A DNA stretch of 64,000 bases from Antarcticibacterium sp. 1MA-6-2 (GCF_021535135.1 NZ_CP091036.1:1550001-1614000); one strand, 5' to 3'; positions 23,534 through 33,527 are shown, numbered from the stretch's first letter. Made by a program: numbers and translations. The notes: generated from the letters alone by a model not told the origin.

Positions 23534-23764
23534 TTACAGGTCAAAGACTGAAGTTCTTTTAGTATAAATAAGATCCTTTAACCTCAGCCAGAATGCAAGC
23601 GTAAGATAAACAGCAAATCCCATCCCAAGCGTGGCAAAAGAGAGATAGATAAAAAACAGCCTGATGCTCCGGGCACGAATTCCTATTTTATCTCCCAATC
23701 TCGAAGAAACGTAGAAACCGTGGCGTTCAAAAAAATGTCTTATGGAGTAAATAATTTTCAGCAT
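23534..23764 (-). CDS. PspC-domain small membrane protein
   Basis: A 76-residue PspC-family protein: GFYVSSRLGDKIGIRARSIRLFFIYLSF holds the family core, followed by one transmembrane segment (about residues 34-58). In other bacteria PspC senses envelope stress, but short stand-alone forms like this have no known role. The promoter box TATCTTTG (23769-23776) ends only four bases before the start codon, so the mRNA may be leaderless. It follows the DUF2851 gene on the same strand. Confidence 0.82.
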   Translation of the reverse strand: MLKIIYSIRHFFERHGFYVSSRLGDKIGIRARSIRLFFIYLSFATLGMGFAVYLTLAFWLRLKDLIYTKRTSVFDL

Positions 23765-23781
23765 CTTACAAAGATAACAAC

Positions 23782-25065
23782 TTAAAGATTTCCCTTTAAA
23801 AGTTTAGAACCCAAATTGCAATTTAAACAGGCGTTTTTGTCACAGTAATTCGATTTTAATTGAAGCAAAGCCTGAGAATGTAGTGCCGAAACTGCCGTTC
23901 CGGATCGAATCTTATTAAATTTTTCTATTACTGAATTCTTTTCAACATTGAGATTTTCCATTAAACTCAATAATTCCTCATCGTCTCCTGAACCTGTACT
24001 TCTATTGTAACAAAACTTCAATGGAATGATGGTATTAATTATGAGAAGATCGATAAAGGCTGAAGTTAATTTCTTCGTTTTAGACGAATGTGATTTCTCA
24101 AAACTGTAATGCTCTTTCCAAAAATCAGAAGTCTCTATTATCAAAATCTCCTTAAATTTTTCAACAGTGTTTGTAGCTATTAAAGTGGAAAACACGTGCG
24201 GCAGCTTATAATACAAAGTTGCGAGTTGGGACAATCTAATTGTAGGGAAATTATCAGGTCTTAACCGGAAATACTTCGGGCGCTCAACATAAGAATTTGA
24301 GAGACCGAATTTTCCTTTCAGAAATTGATATTCTTTCTTCAGCTCATTGAAATAAATATTTTCTGAAGTAGGATCCAGTAATCCCGCCTGTCCAAATAAT
24401 AGTGCTTCCAATCTAAACTGTGAAGATCTGCACTTTTGCAACACCCCAAATGGTATACTGGCAGCCAAGCTTAAAAAAGCAGCTCCGTTTACTTTTAAAC
24501 CAAAATTCTTTGCAAGCATTTTAAACAAGACCGCCTCCCAGTTATTTCCAGACGACCGCAATAGTTCAAGAATAAGTTTAGACTTTTCCTCCAGCCGCTC
24601 CAGGTAGAGCCGCTCCATCCAGTTTTGAAGTTCGAAATTTTCAAATGCAGAAAAATCAGTTTCACAATTGATCCATTTTCGGTTGGGAGCAAGTAAGAGG
24701 TTGCGGTAATTTTGTAAAGTTATTTCCGGCACAAGCTCACGTAGTTCTAAAGTGGGAATGGTAGTATTATCCTGCTTGTAAATTGCCACATCATCATCCC
24801 AAACTACGTGGAGTATTACATTATCATAAGCAGGATCATTTTCATGGCCATGGGCATACCAGTCAGAGGACTTAATGTGAATTTCAACATTTCCTGCCCA
24901 CAACTGTTCTCCTATTTTTAATTTAGAATTAAAGAAATCTGGTCCCGAATTTAAATTTGCCAAACCTGCATCAATTAAAGTAACAGGCAAACCTTCCACT
25001 GTGACAGCACGTGAAAAATCAAACTTTTTGAATTTCCATATATAGTGAAGAAAATCCTCTTTCAT
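23782..25065 (-). CDS. DUF2851 family protein
   Basis: This 427-residue protein matches the DUF2851 family of Bacteroidetes, starting MKEDFLHYIWKFKKFDFSRAVTVEGLPV, then NSGPDFFNSKLKIGEQLWAGNVEIHIKSSDWYAHGHENDPAYDNVILHVVWDDD. The pattern of conserved Asp, His and Trp in that region suggests an enzyme, perhaps nuclease-like, but no function is established. Near the C-terminus CDKNACLNCNLGSKLL holds three Cys that might bind metal. Complete and in frame. Confidence 0.85.
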   Translation of the reverse strand: MKEDFLHYIWKFKKFDFSRAVTVEGLPVTLIDAGLANLNSGPDFFNSKLKIGEQLWAGNVEIHIKSSDWYAHGHENDPAYDNVILHVVWDDDVAIYKQDNTTIPTLELRELVPEITLQNYRNLLLAPNRKWINCETDFSAFENFELQNWMERLYLERLEEKSKLILELLRSSGNNWEAVLFKMLAKNFGLKVNGAAFLSLAASIPFGVLQKCRSSQFRLEALLFGQAGLLDPTSENIYFNELKKEYQFLKGKFGLSNSYVERPKYFRLRPDNFPTIRLSQLATLYYKLPHVFSTLIATNTVEKFKEILIIETSDFWKEHYSFEKSHSSKTKKLTSAFIDLLIINTIIPLKFCYNRSTGSGDDEELLSLMENLNVEKNSVIEKFNKIRSGTAVSALHSQALLQLKSNYCDKNACLNCNLGSKLLKGNL

Positions 25066-25130
25066 AAAATGAAAATAAGGATTTTTTACAGATAGTTGAG
25101 TTACAACTTATTAAATAAAATAATGAAGAA

Positions 25131-25825
25131 TTATTGAGGTAATTTTTGAGCCACCTCGTCCACAATTTGCTCTACCCAGAGCCTATACATCTCTCCGCTA
25201 GGATGTAAACTGTCCGCAGCAAGAAGATTTCTTTCTGTTATGGCTTCCCTTGATATGGGAGTTATATTGTAGAACTCAACACCAAATTCGTTGGCCATCC
25301 TTCTAAAAATTTCGTTGAACCTGTCAATTTCTACAGCTATCACTTCTGCATTATCCTCTCCAAAAGGAGTTACACTGTAATCAGGAATACTTACCGCAAA
25401 AACTCCTCTTTCTCCAGTTCGGGAATGGTTAATGGCTTTTCTGAAGATTTCCCTTAATTCTGTTTCGTATTCTGAAGTTGTTCTTCCCTGGTATTGATTA
25501 TTTACCCCTATGAGAATGGAAACAAGATCAAAGTCTCTTTGCACGTTAATTTCTGATTCTATGTTCCTGATCAAATCCCGGGTGGTCCAACCTGTTCTTG
25601 CAATAATTTTAGGAGGTGCAACTTTGTAACCTCTGTCTCTTAAATTTTGAACTAACTGTACTTAGGCCATCTCTCGTCTGGCTCAACACTCTCCCCAATA
25701 GTATAGGAATCCCCCAGAGCGAGATAACTGTAATTCATATCTTCAGATATTGAAGTCTCGGGAGCTGTCCTGCAACTTACAGTAAGAACGATAAGCATAA
25801 GCAGAAGAAGTAGAATTCGATTCAT
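25131..25825 (-). CDS. SGNH/GDSL hydrolase lipoprotein (assembly error at 25661-25666)
   Basis: The corrected gene starts at 25825 (MNRILLLLLMLIVLTVSC, a lipobox with Cys18) and encodes about 231 residues. Block I is LALGDSYTIGE with the nucleophile Ser; block V is DSLHPSG with the Asp and His; block III Asn is likely in LIGVNNQY. The frame breaks at CTTAGG; CCGG restores PDERWPVQLVQNLRDRGY. It is probably an esterase or acyl hydrolase acting in the periplasm; substrate unknown. Confidence 0.87.
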
Positions 25826-26085
25826 AAAAATCTTTTGCCTGCCAAATTAATTCATTTTAAAGCAAGTAAAAATTTTTTATTAAGTATTTAGCACCTGCAG
25901 CTGTCTCTTTGCTAAGCAACCATAGAGAACAGGAGGTATTCAATTTTATCTCAACAAACCAACTACATATCTACAGTAAAGAATTTGCTAAATCTTAGTT
26001 AAACTGAACTTAAGCCTTTTCTATTTCTTTGACATAGAAAGCTTTTTCTCTATCTTTTCCAATAGTACCAAATTGAACTTATAAT
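25826..26085. other. Intergenic region between divergent genes
   Basis: A 260-base AT-rich gap between the SGNH lipoprotein and the small membrane gene pair. I see no further gene or clear repeat; it should hold divergent promoters. Confidence 0.5.
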
Positions 26086-26330
26086 ATGCAACCAGATAAC
26101 AGTAGAAAACCAACCTAGGTGAAGATTCTCCCATAGGAAAAAAAGAAACTCCTCTTTCCGGGAGAAGCACTCAACAGCAGGGACCCAAGGGAGAACCTAA
26201 AAAAAACACCTGGAAAGAACACAGTAATCCTTTAGTGCGAGGTATTGCTAAAATAGGACTTTGGGTGTGGATAGTAGTTATGGCTGTAGGCTTAGGTCTG
26301 GCATTTTTGGTGGCCTTTATTGCTATATGA
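26086..26330 (+). CDS. Small single-helix membrane protein of about 80 residues (hidden by a misread RCCGGY site)
   Basis: As written this frame stops after nine codons at CCTAGG (26114-26119). With CCGG it reads MQPDNSRKPTGEDSPIGKKE and continues for 80 residues to a TGA at 26328-26330. A charged, Pro/Lys/Gln-rich N-terminal part precedes one C-terminal transmembrane helix (GLWVWIVVMAVGLGLAFLVAF). The stop overlaps the next start codon (ATGA), which supports translation. I do not recognise the family. Confidence 0.72.
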
Positions 26331-26674
26331 GAATTTTATACGGCGTGATCATATTTTTTGTAGCCGTATTTTTAGCTATTCAATTTGCTTTATATTATGA
26401 AGTATCACTACCCTCCTGGGTAGTGAATTATGTAAATGATTTCATTTGCATGCCAATTGTTCTCACTATTTGCTTAAAGGCAGTTCACTTACTAAAAAGA
26501 AACAGAAATTTTAAACTTCCTCTCCTCCCTGTCCTTACTCTAACCTTATTTTACGCATTGTATTTTGAATATTACCTTCCAAAGTTCCATCCAAGATATA
26601 CTGCCGATTTCCTTGACGTGCTAATGTATTTTGCAGGAAGCTTTTTATTTTACTTTCTACAATACAGGCAATAA
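26327..26674 (+). CDS. Small polytopic membrane protein, unknown
   Basis: Starting at the ATG at 26327, which overlaps the preceding stop by one base, this 115-residue protein has three to four hydrophobic segments (MRILYGVIIFFVAVFLAIQFAL, MPIVLTICLKAVHLL, LLPVLTLTLFYALYFEYYL, DFLDVLMYFAGSFLFYFL). A Tyr-Pro-rich loop (EYYLPKFHPRYTADFLD) separates the last two. No family recognised. The coupling to the upstream single-helix protein suggests the two work together. Confidence 0.75.
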   Translation: MRILYGVIIFFVAVFLAIQFALYYEVSLPSWVVNYVNDFICMPIVLTICLKAVHLLKRNRNFKLPLLPVLTLTLFYALYFEYYLPKFHPRYTADFLDVLMYFAGSFLFYFLQYRQ

Positions 26675-26718
26675 AAAAACCGCCTCATTCCAGAGGAAGG
26701 AGGCGGCTCGTATTATTT
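26675..26718. terminator. Bidirectional terminator
   Basis: ACCGCCTC...GAGGCGGC forms a GC-rich hairpin between convergent genes, with an A-run before it and a T-rich stretch after. It can serve both the membrane protein gene (plus) and the PLP enzyme gene (minus). Confidence 0.8.
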
Positions 26719-26727
26719 TATCCAGGA

Positions 26728-27708
26728 CTATTCTATATAACCCAATTTTCTCATCCACTCGTCATTATACATCTTCCCTACATATCGGCTCCCATGATCG
26801 TGAAAAAGAATTACCACAACATCATCTTTTGTAAAATGTTCTTTTAACTGAAGAAGCCCTTTGATGGCAGCACCTGCACTATTGCCCAGAAAAAAACCTT
26901 CTTCCTTTGCCAAACGACGTGTATAAACAGCTGCATCCTTATCTGTTACTTTAGTAAAGCCATCTATAATGTCAAAATCCACATTCTTTGGCAGGATGTC
27001 TTCCCCTATTCCTTCAGTCACATAGGGATAGATCTCTTTCTCGTCAAAAATACCTGTTTCATGGTACTTCTTGAAAACAGATCCATAAGTATCCACTCCC
27101 CAAACTTTAATATTTGGATTCTGCTCTTTTAAATATTTTCCAACCCCTGAAATTGTTCCACCTGTTCCTACACCCACGACAAAATGGGTTACTTTACCAT
27201 CTGTTTGTCTCCAGATTTCAGGTCCGGTAGATTCATAATGTGCTTTTGTGTTGGCCAGGTTGTCATATTGGTTTACATACCAGGAGTTAGGGGTTTCTTC
27301 AGAAAGTCTTTTGGAAGTAGAATAATAAGATCTGGGATCATCAGGCGGTACATTCGTGGGACATACAATCACCTCGCTGCCCACCGCTTTTAAAATGTCC
27401 ATTTTTTCCTTGCTTTGCTTATCGCTTAGCACACAAACCATTTTATAACCTTTAACGATAGCTGCAAGAGCCAGACCCATCCCTGTATTTCCCGAAGTCC
27501 CTTCAATTATAGTCCCTCCCGGTTTTAATCTGCCATCAGCTTCAGCCTCTTCTATCATTTTCAGGGCCATCCTGTCTTTAACAGAATTGCCGGGATTAAA
27601 AGTTTCATATTTAGCCAGCACCAGGGCATCTACATCTTTAGTAAGCTTATTCATTTTTACCATTGGAGTATTTCCAATAGTTCCTAAAATATTTTCAACG
27701 TAATCCAT
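26728..27708 (-). CDS. Cystathionine beta-synthase / cysteine synthase-like PLP enzyme
   Basis: This fold-type II PLP enzyme has ETFNPGNSVKDRMAL, with the Schiff-base Lys, the substrate loop EGTSGNTGMGLAL and the phosphate-binding GVGTGGTISGVG. The 326-residue length lacks the C-terminal CBS pair. Sequence details such as VPPDDPRSYYSTSKRL and the C-terminal HDHGSRYVGKMYND are those of cystathionine beta-synthase-type enzymes rather than CysK. It probably joins serine or O-acetylserine with a thiol. A clear promoter (TTG-N20-TACCTTTG) ends at 27727. Confidence 0.88.
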   Translation of the reverse strand: MDYVENILGTIGNTPMVKMNKLTKDVDALVLAKYETFNPGNSVKDRMALKMIEEAEADGRLKPGGTIIEGTSGNTGMGLALAAIVKGYKMVCVLSDKQSKEKMDILKAVGSEVIVCPTNVPPDDPRSYYSTSKRLSEETPNSWYVNQYDNLANTKAHYESTGPEIWRQTDGKVTHFVVGVGTGGTISGVGKYLKEQNPNIKVWGVDTYGSVFKKYHETGIFDEKEIYPYVTEGIGEDILPKNVDFDIIDGFTKVTDKDAAVYTRRLAKEEGFFLGNSAGAAIKGLLQLKEHFTKDDVVVILFHDHGSRYVGKMYNDEWMRKLGYIE

Positions 27709-27726
27709 AGAGTCTCTTTCAGCTCA

Positions 27727-27757
27727 CAAAGGTATGCCTATCTTAAAACCTTTCCAA
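27727..27757 (-). promoter_or_regulatory. Promoter of the cystathionine beta-synthase-like gene
   Basis: Minus strand: TTG, 20 bases, TACCTTTG, ending 18 bases before the start codon. It fits the Bacteroidetes TTG/TAnnTTTG pattern. Confidence 0.7.
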
Positions 27758-27776
27758 AGAATTGTACAAAGTGGTT

Positions 27777-29012
27777 TTAATCAAATTTCATTGCTCGAAC
27801 AGGAGAAATCCTTGTGATAATTATTGACGGGACAAGCAACATAAGAAGACATAACACAAGTGTTCCCAGGTTAACCGCGAGGATATATTCCCAGCCTATA
27901 TACACAGGTACTTCAGTAACGTAATAAGTTTCAGGATTTAGGGGAAAAAGTTTTAAATATTTCTGAATAAAAAGCAATCCAAGTCCAATTAAATTACCCC
28001 AGAATAATCCCAACACGATTAAGTAAGAAGCATTGTACAAGAATATTTTTCTAATGCTCCAGTCTCCCCCGCCAAGTGCTTTTAAAATACCGATCATTTG
28101 AGTACGTTCCAGGATAAGCACCAGTAAGGCCGTTATCATATTTATTCCGGCAACAAGGATCATAATTCCTATAATAAGAGCGATATTAAAATCGAACAGT
28201 GAAAGCCATTCAAAGATTGAATAGTATTTTTGCTCAATAGTACGGGTGTCCAGGAAAGAATCGGTATTATCATAAACTTCTATTCCTTTTTGTTCCAGCT
28301 TATTAAAATCGTCTATAAATACTTCAAAGCTCCCTACCTGGTTTTTCTCCCATCGGTTTAATCTTTGAACGTGACGTATATCAGCAAGTATATAAAGTTC
28401 ATCAAATTCCTGAAATCCCGAATTATAAATACCTTTTATCTCAAATCCACGGGCAAGAGGGTTACGCTGCTGTTCTTCCCGGGGAAAATAAGTCACCACC
28501 TTATCTCCCACTTTAAATCCCAGCCTATTGGCCAAATAGCTTGAAATAAGAATTTGTTCATTCAGCTTCCCGGAGAAATCGGGCAGTTCTCCTTCTATTA
28601 AAAATTCTTCAAAGTTCTCCCATTTATAGTCAGCGCCCACTCCTTTGACTATTACACCTTCAAAATCTGTTTCAGTACGAATAATTCCGGCCATGGTAGC
28701 CACCGCCTGGATGTGATTAATTCCGGAAACAGTAGAAAATTCAGGATAGAAATCCTGTTCAATGGAGACTAAGCACCAAAGTTACCTGCGAACTATTATT
28801 ATCGTAATTCTCTATTGTAATATGCCCATTAAAAGCAGCAATTTTTTCCTGATTTTAACCTGTAAACCAATTCCCGTTGCAAAGGATACCAGCATCATGA
28901 TCACACCAATAGCTATTGCTGCAATAGCAATTTTTATTATTGGGGCCGATATGCTACTTTTATACTTTTTACTGCTTATAAGCCGTTTGGCTATAAAAAA
29001 TTCAAAATTCAA
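27777..29012 (-). CDS. LolC/LolE-type ABC transporter permease (two assembly errors)
   Basis: This is a FtsX/MacB-fold permease of the lipoprotein-releasing type, about 410 residues, with one N-terminal helix (IIKIAIAAIAIGVIMMLVSF), a large periplasmic domain and three C-terminal helices, the last ending in ITRISPVRAMKFD. It has a TTG start (MNFEFFIAKRLISSKK, a typical family beginning). Break one is a missing base in a T run (28842-28847), restoring KKIAAFNGHITIENYD. Break two is CTAAG (28769-28773); CCGG gives TLVPVSIEQDFYPEFSTV. Family members extract lipoproteins from the inner membrane with LolD, which is not in the window. Confidence 0.87.
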
Positions 29013-29022
29013 GATGCTTCAG

Positions 29023-30274
29023 ATGGTTTATAAATTATTCAAAAATACATTTTTATTCCTTCTTATCGGGGTAATTTCCTGCGGAAGAAGCACTGGTCAA
29101 ACCGAAACTAAAGATACTGCTACAGCTGTAAGTATCGCCAATGCTAAAGTTTCTCCTTCAGAAGATCCCATACTGCCGGGAGCCAATATGATTAATGAAT
29201 ATTTACCCTTGCTAAAAGGGAAAAAGGTAGGCCTGGTGGGAAACCAAAGTTCTGTTGTATTTCACGGAAATGAGAAAAACACCTATACCCACCTTGTTGA
29301 CACTTTACTATCCCTGAACGTTAACCTCAAAAAGGTCTTTGCGCCCGAGCACGGTTTTAGGGGAACTGCCGATGCCGGAGAAATTGTGACCGATGGCAAA
29401 GACCCCCAAACAGGGCTGGAGGTAGTATCGCTCTACGGAAATAATAAAAAGCCTACTTCTCAACAACTTCAGGACCTGGATGTTCTCATTTTTGATCTCC
29501 AGGATGTGGGAGCCAGGTTCTACACTTACATTTCCAGCCTTCATTATGTCATGGAAGCTTCCGCAGAAAAACAATATTCCGTTAATTGTTCTGGACTTAG
29601 CCAAACCCAAATGGTCATTACGTAGATGGACCAATTCTGGAACCTGAACATTCCAGTTTTGTAGGCATGCATCCTATTCCGTGGTTCACGGTTTAACGAT
29701 GGGGGAATATGCAAAAATGATCAATGGTGAAAAATGGTTAAAAAACGGTGTCACAACAGATCTTGAAGTAATTAAAATACATAATTATTCTCATGATCAA
29801 TTATACAGCCTGGCAATAAAACCCTCGCCTAATCTTCCTAATGACACCGCAATAAATCTTTATCCCAGTCTTTGCTTTTTTGAAGGAACAAATGTAAATG
29901 CAGGCAGGGGAACAGATAAACAGTTTCAGGTTTTTGGCTCTCCCTTTCTTGATAAACAAATTTTTGACCATGCTTATACCCCGGAATCAAAACCCGGAGC
30001 TAAAAGCCCTAAACATTTGGGAGTGTTATGTTATGGAAAAGACCTGTCACAAATGCACCTACTGGATAAAATAGAATTATCCTGGTTACTCGAAGCGTAT
30101 CATCATACCAGCGACAAGACTAAGTTTTTTAATCCATTCTTCACTAAGCTTGCAGGAGGAACAAAACTTCAGCAACAAATTGAAAACGGCTTAACAGGAG
30201 AAGAAATCAAAAACAGTTGGAAACCCGGTCTTGAGGAGTATAAGAAGAAAAGAAAAAAATATTTACTATATTAA
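29023..30274 (+). CDS. DUF1343 family lipoprotein (two assembly errors)
   Basis: This is a DUF1343 protein of about 415 residues with a lipoprotein signal (MVYKLFKNTFLFLLIGVISC). DUF1343 members include an exo-beta-N-acetylmuramidase (NamZ), so a role in peptidoglycan recycling is plausible. Family blocks: GKKVGLVGNQSS, KVFAPEHGFRG and DVLIFDLQDVGARFYTYI. Break one, CTTAG (29596-29600), becomes CCGG to give VLDRPNPNGHYVDGPILEPE; break two is one missing G at 29679-29681, giving MHPIPVVHGLTMGEYA. An ATG at 29014 is an alternative start. The start lies 11 bases from that of the divergent permease. Confidence 0.87.
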
Positions 30275-30292
30275 AGGACGCAATTTTTAAAA

Positions 30293-30502
30293 ATGGGTCT
30301 GGAGTTTTCCCTTATAACCATTATTCTTTTGTCGGTGGCACTTTTGCTGTTGCCCGTAATTGCTATTATCCATTTAATTAGAAGTGGTTATAAAGGACGG
30401 GGTAAAATAATATGGCTTCTTATAATCCTCTTCCTCCCTTTCCTCGGATCTGTACTCTATTTTATAATGGGAAAGCGTTACAGGAGGCATAACCCGGAAT
30501 AG
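30293..30502 (+). CDS. PLDc_N-domain small membrane protein
   Basis: The 69-residue protein has two hydrophobic segments and the PLDc_N signature WLLIILFLPFLGSVLYFIMGKRYRR, found at the start of cardiolipin synthases and as short stand-alone proteins. No phospholipase domain is attached. It lies 18 bases after the DUF1343 gene. Confidence 0.82.
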   Translation: MGLEFSLITIILLSVALLLLPVIAIIHLIRSGYKGRGKIIWLLIILFLPFLGSVLYFIMGKRYRRHNPE

Positions 30503-30512
30503 AAGGAAATTA

Positions 30513-31361
30513 CTACTCCAGTGCCAAACTTTTGGACAGAAGTTCAAACCTTCTCTCATTATCGGCAATAATATTTTCTGAACTAAACACTGCCATCCAC
30601 TTTTTGGATCCTTCAACATCCTTTTCTTCTCTTGCTATGCAATATTGTAAAAAAGCGAATTGTTTTTGATTAAGTTTATTAAGATTAGCCTCATCCATTT
30701 TTTCTAAATTTCTACCAACTTTTTTAAAGTTCCCTTTGTACAACTCTGCTGTAAGTTGGAGAAGATCAATTTTTTCACGCATCATATTGTAATTGGATTG
30801 CTCTTTATCAAGCATTTTCTCCCCTTTCTTAAGATATACTTTTCCCATTTCAATAAATTCCCATCGCACGTCATTATTGACAAAAAGTGCATAATCAAGA
30901 TATTTTTCTCCTAATCTTATACTAGTGACATAATTTTCATGTTGGTAAAAGTCTAAACTTTCCTTTCTAATGAATTCAGTATTTAGCGCATATTTCTCTA
31001 AAACCTTTAATACTTCAGTTTTTCTCAGGTAACCAATATTCTTATAAACTATCTCCCCGTTTCCATCAATAATAAATATATAGGGTATGCCCTTCACCTC
31101 ATATTTGCGGGCAATCTCACGCGATTTATCCAAATCAAGTTTTAAAGGAATGAACTTATTAAGTAGCTGCGAAACTTCCGGAGACTGCCAGGATTCCCTA
31201 TCCATTCGTTTACACGGGCCGCACCAGGAAGCCCAAAAATCAACCACAATTAACCTGTCGGTCGCAATTGCCAGTTTTTGGGCCTGTTCAAGAGAAGTCA
31301 TCCAATTAGTTGCTGAAAGATTCAATGAAAAAAGCAGAAAGAAAATAGTAAAATAGCGCAT
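30513..31361 (-). CDS. Periplasmic thioredoxin-family protein
   Basis: A 282-residue exported protein with a signal peptide (MRYFTIFFLLFSLNLSATNW) and an N-terminal thioredoxin domain whose active site is FWASWCGPCKRMD; the cis-Pro is in VKGIPYIFIID. The C-terminal half is helical, repeat-like and without a recognisable domain. It probably reduces or isomerises periplasmic disulfides. Convergent with the PLDc_N gene. Confidence 0.88.
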   Translation of the reverse strand: MRYFTIFFLLFSLNLSATNWMTSLEQAQKLAIATDRLIVVDFWASWCGPCKRMDRESWQSPEVSQLLNKFIPLKLDLDKSREIARKYEVKGIPYIFIIDGNGEIVYKNIGYLRKTEVLKVLEKYALNTEFIRKESLDFYQHENYVTSIRLGEKYLDYALFVNNDVRWEFIEMGKVYLKKGEKMLDKEQSNYNMMREKIDLLQLTAELYKGNFKKVGRNLEKMDEANLNKLNQKQFAFLQYCIAREEKDVEGSKKWMAVFSSENIIADNERRFELLSKSLALE

Positions 31362-31456
31362 TACTGAAGAATTAAATATTCGGTCAAGATAACAGAATCT
31401 TTATAATTAGGATACGGAAAACCGTAATTGGAACTACAAAAAGTGCCTAAGATTAT

Positions 31457-31954
31457 TTACTTCATCTTTATCCTTCTCTTCATCTCCTCAACAATATTAT
31501 AAGCGGCAGGACAAATAGCTGTGTTTTTAAGCGTAAGGCCCGAGATCTTATGGAAGTCTTTTCTGTTAGTATGTGGGTATTCCCTACAGGCTTTGGGTCG
31601 CACCTCATAGATAGAACAATAGTTATCAATTCCCAAAAAAGTACATGGCACCTGCTGTAGCACGTGATCTCCATCTTCATCCACCCGCAGATAAGATTCT
31701 ATAAAATTGCCGGGCTTCATCCGGAAATGTTTTGAAATTCGTTCAATATCCTTATGGGTGAAAAGAGGTCCTGTGGTCTTACAACAATTTGCACAGGTAA
31801 GACAATCTGTTTTCTCAAACTCTTCCTCATGAATTTCCTGCATTTGCACATCCAGATCCCTGGGAGCTTTTTTCCGCAGGGAAGCAAAGAACTTTTTGTT
31901 TTCCTTATTCTTATCTTTGGCCTTTTCAGGGAGGTTTTTCAGGATCTCTTCCAT
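31457..31954 (-). CDS. YkgJ-family zinc/iron-chelating cysteine cluster protein
   Basis: From the ATG at 31954 (MEEILKNLPEKAKDKNKE) this is 165 residues. It has the YkgJ cysteine cluster: CLTCANCCKTTGPLF, CTFLGIDNYCSIYEVRPKACREYP and a late Cys in TAICPAAYN. Family members are thought to bind Zn or an Fe-S cluster; function unknown. The longer frame upstream lacks conservation. Its start is 11 bases from the divergent methyltransferase start, so promoters overlap. Confidence 0.87.
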   Translation of the reverse strand: MEEILKNLPEKAKDKNKENKKFFASLRKKAPRDLDVQMQEIHEEEFEKTDCLTCANCCKTTGPLFTHKDIERISKHFRMKPGNFIESYLRVDEDGDHVLQQVPCTFLGIDNYCSIYEVRPKACREYPHTNRKDFHKISGLTLKNTAICPAAYNIVEEMKRRIKMK

Positions 31955-31965
31955 TGGGCAAAGAT

Positions 31966-32699
31966 ATGAAGAAGGACAGCAGCGACCAAGATATTGATAT
32001 ATTCGGAATGGCAATATTATCCTATTACAATGATAAGGACGAAACAGATATTGTTGTTCATTCACCCGATTTTGATGATGATATTATCCCTGTCCCTTAT
32101 CTTTTTCGCAGCTATAAAGAAATGCCTTCTTTAGAAAAAAAGGCCTTGATTTATGCACGGGAAAAGTGCTGGATGTAGGCTGTGGGGCGGGAAGCCATTC
32201 ACTTTACCTTCAAAACAATCAACAATTGAAGGTGACTGCAATAGACATCTCTAAAGGTGCTGTAGAGGTGGCGCGCTTACGTGGAGTTGAGGACGCAAGG
32301 GAAATTAATTTTTTTGACCTGCAGAAGGAGAAATTTGACACCATTCTTTTTTTAATGAATGGCACCGGAATTATAGGAAAACTGAACCACCTGGATAAGT
32401 TCTTTATTCATTCCAGGAAACTTCTAAGCCCGGGAGGAAAAATCATCATTGATTCATCTGATCTTAAATTCTTATATGATGAAGATGAGGATGGAGGCAT
32501 ATGGGTAGATTTTGATGCAGGATATTATGGAGAACTGGAATATTCTTTAAGCTATAAAGGCCAAAAATCTCCCCTGTTTCCCTGGTTGTATTTAGATTTT
32601 AATACTTTACAACTGGCAGCTGCAAAAAATGGCTTTTCCTGTAACTTAATTCAGGAAGGAGAGCATTATGATTATTTAGCCGAATTACAACCTACGTAA
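31966..32699 (+). CDS. SAM-dependent class I methyltransferase (one homopolymer error)
   Basis: The joined product is about 244 residues. Motif I is KVLDVGCGAGSHSLYLQ, the acidic residue after strand 2 is in VTAIDISKGAVEVA, and motif IV is DTILFLMNGTG. A single missing G at 32159-32161 splits the frame just before motif I; adding it gives IYARGKVLDVGCG. Substrate unknown. A stop-containing reading as two genes is unlikely, because the fold needs both halves. Confidence 0.87.
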
Positions 32700-32749
32700 A
32701 ATTACTGAACAAGTTTTTCTATATTTATCCCCTAATTCTGAAACTTCTA

Positions 32750-33520
32750 ATGACTGCTAATAAGCTTTTTAGCTTTTTCCTGCTATTACTAATTCTTGCT
32801 TCCTGTTCTACAGAAGATAATCCTGAGAATAATGGCCTAAATAAAAGCGCCAATTTAAAAAACCTGGGAACATCTGCTACAGATTTGCTAAGCAGCGAAA
32901 GATTCACCTCTATGCGTGTAGAAATGGTATACGTTACTAGTTATGAACCCTCTCAAAAAACCATTGACAATCTCAAAGAATTTTTACGGGAACGAACAAA
33001 TAAACCTGATGGTATAAGCGTAGTTACCCGGGCAGTTTCATCATCTGATAAAGCACCGTTTAAAATTGAAGAAATAGTTGAAATTGAAGCTGCGGAGCGT
33101 CTCCAATACAATGCCGGGGATGAAATAGCTGTTTATGTTTATTTTGCCGATGGCACCAATGAGGGAGACACCGATACCAAGATCATTCTGGGTTCTGCCT
33201 ACCGAAATACTTCTATAGTGATCTATGGAAAAACTATAGAAAGTGTGGCATCAAGATATAATGCACCAGATAAAAGCACTATTGAAAGTACAGTCTTAAA
33301 TCATGAATTTGGGCATCTCTTTGGTTTGGTAAATTTGGGGTCCCCATTACAAAGTGAACACGAAGATGGGGAAAATAAAGGCCACTGCGAAGTATCTGGT
33401 TGCCTTATGAATGCTAATGTACAGTTTGGCAGTGATCTCATCAATATGGTCAATACCAATGCGGTGCCAGGATTAGATGATCAATGTATTCTCGACCTAC
33501 AGGTAAGTGGCGGGAAATAA
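32750..33520 (+). CDS. Lipoprotein zinc metalloprotease
   Basis: The 256-residue protein has a lipoprotein signal (FLLLLILASC) and a zinc-binding HExxHxxGL motif, VLNHEFGHLFGLVNLG, near residue 185, of the metzincin type. Further Cys pairs (GHCEVSGCLMNANV) follow the zinc site, with a Met in the place of a possible Met-turn. It should act at the envelope. Downstream the intergenic region is repetitive (33530-33700). Confidence 0.85.
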   Translation: MTANKLFSFFLLLLILASCSTEDNPENNGLNKSANLKNLGTSATDLLSSERFTSMRVEMVYVTSYEPSQKTIDNLKEFLRERTNKPDGISVVTRAVSSSDKAPFKIEEIVEIEAAERLQYNAGDEIAVYVYFADGTNEGDTDTKIILGSAYRNTSIVIYGKTIESVASRYNAPDKSTIESTVLNHEFGHLFGLVNLGSPLQSEHEDGENKGHCEVSGCLMNANVQFGSDLINMVNTNAVPGLDDQCILDLQVSGGK

Positions 33521-33527
33521 TTTTTGA

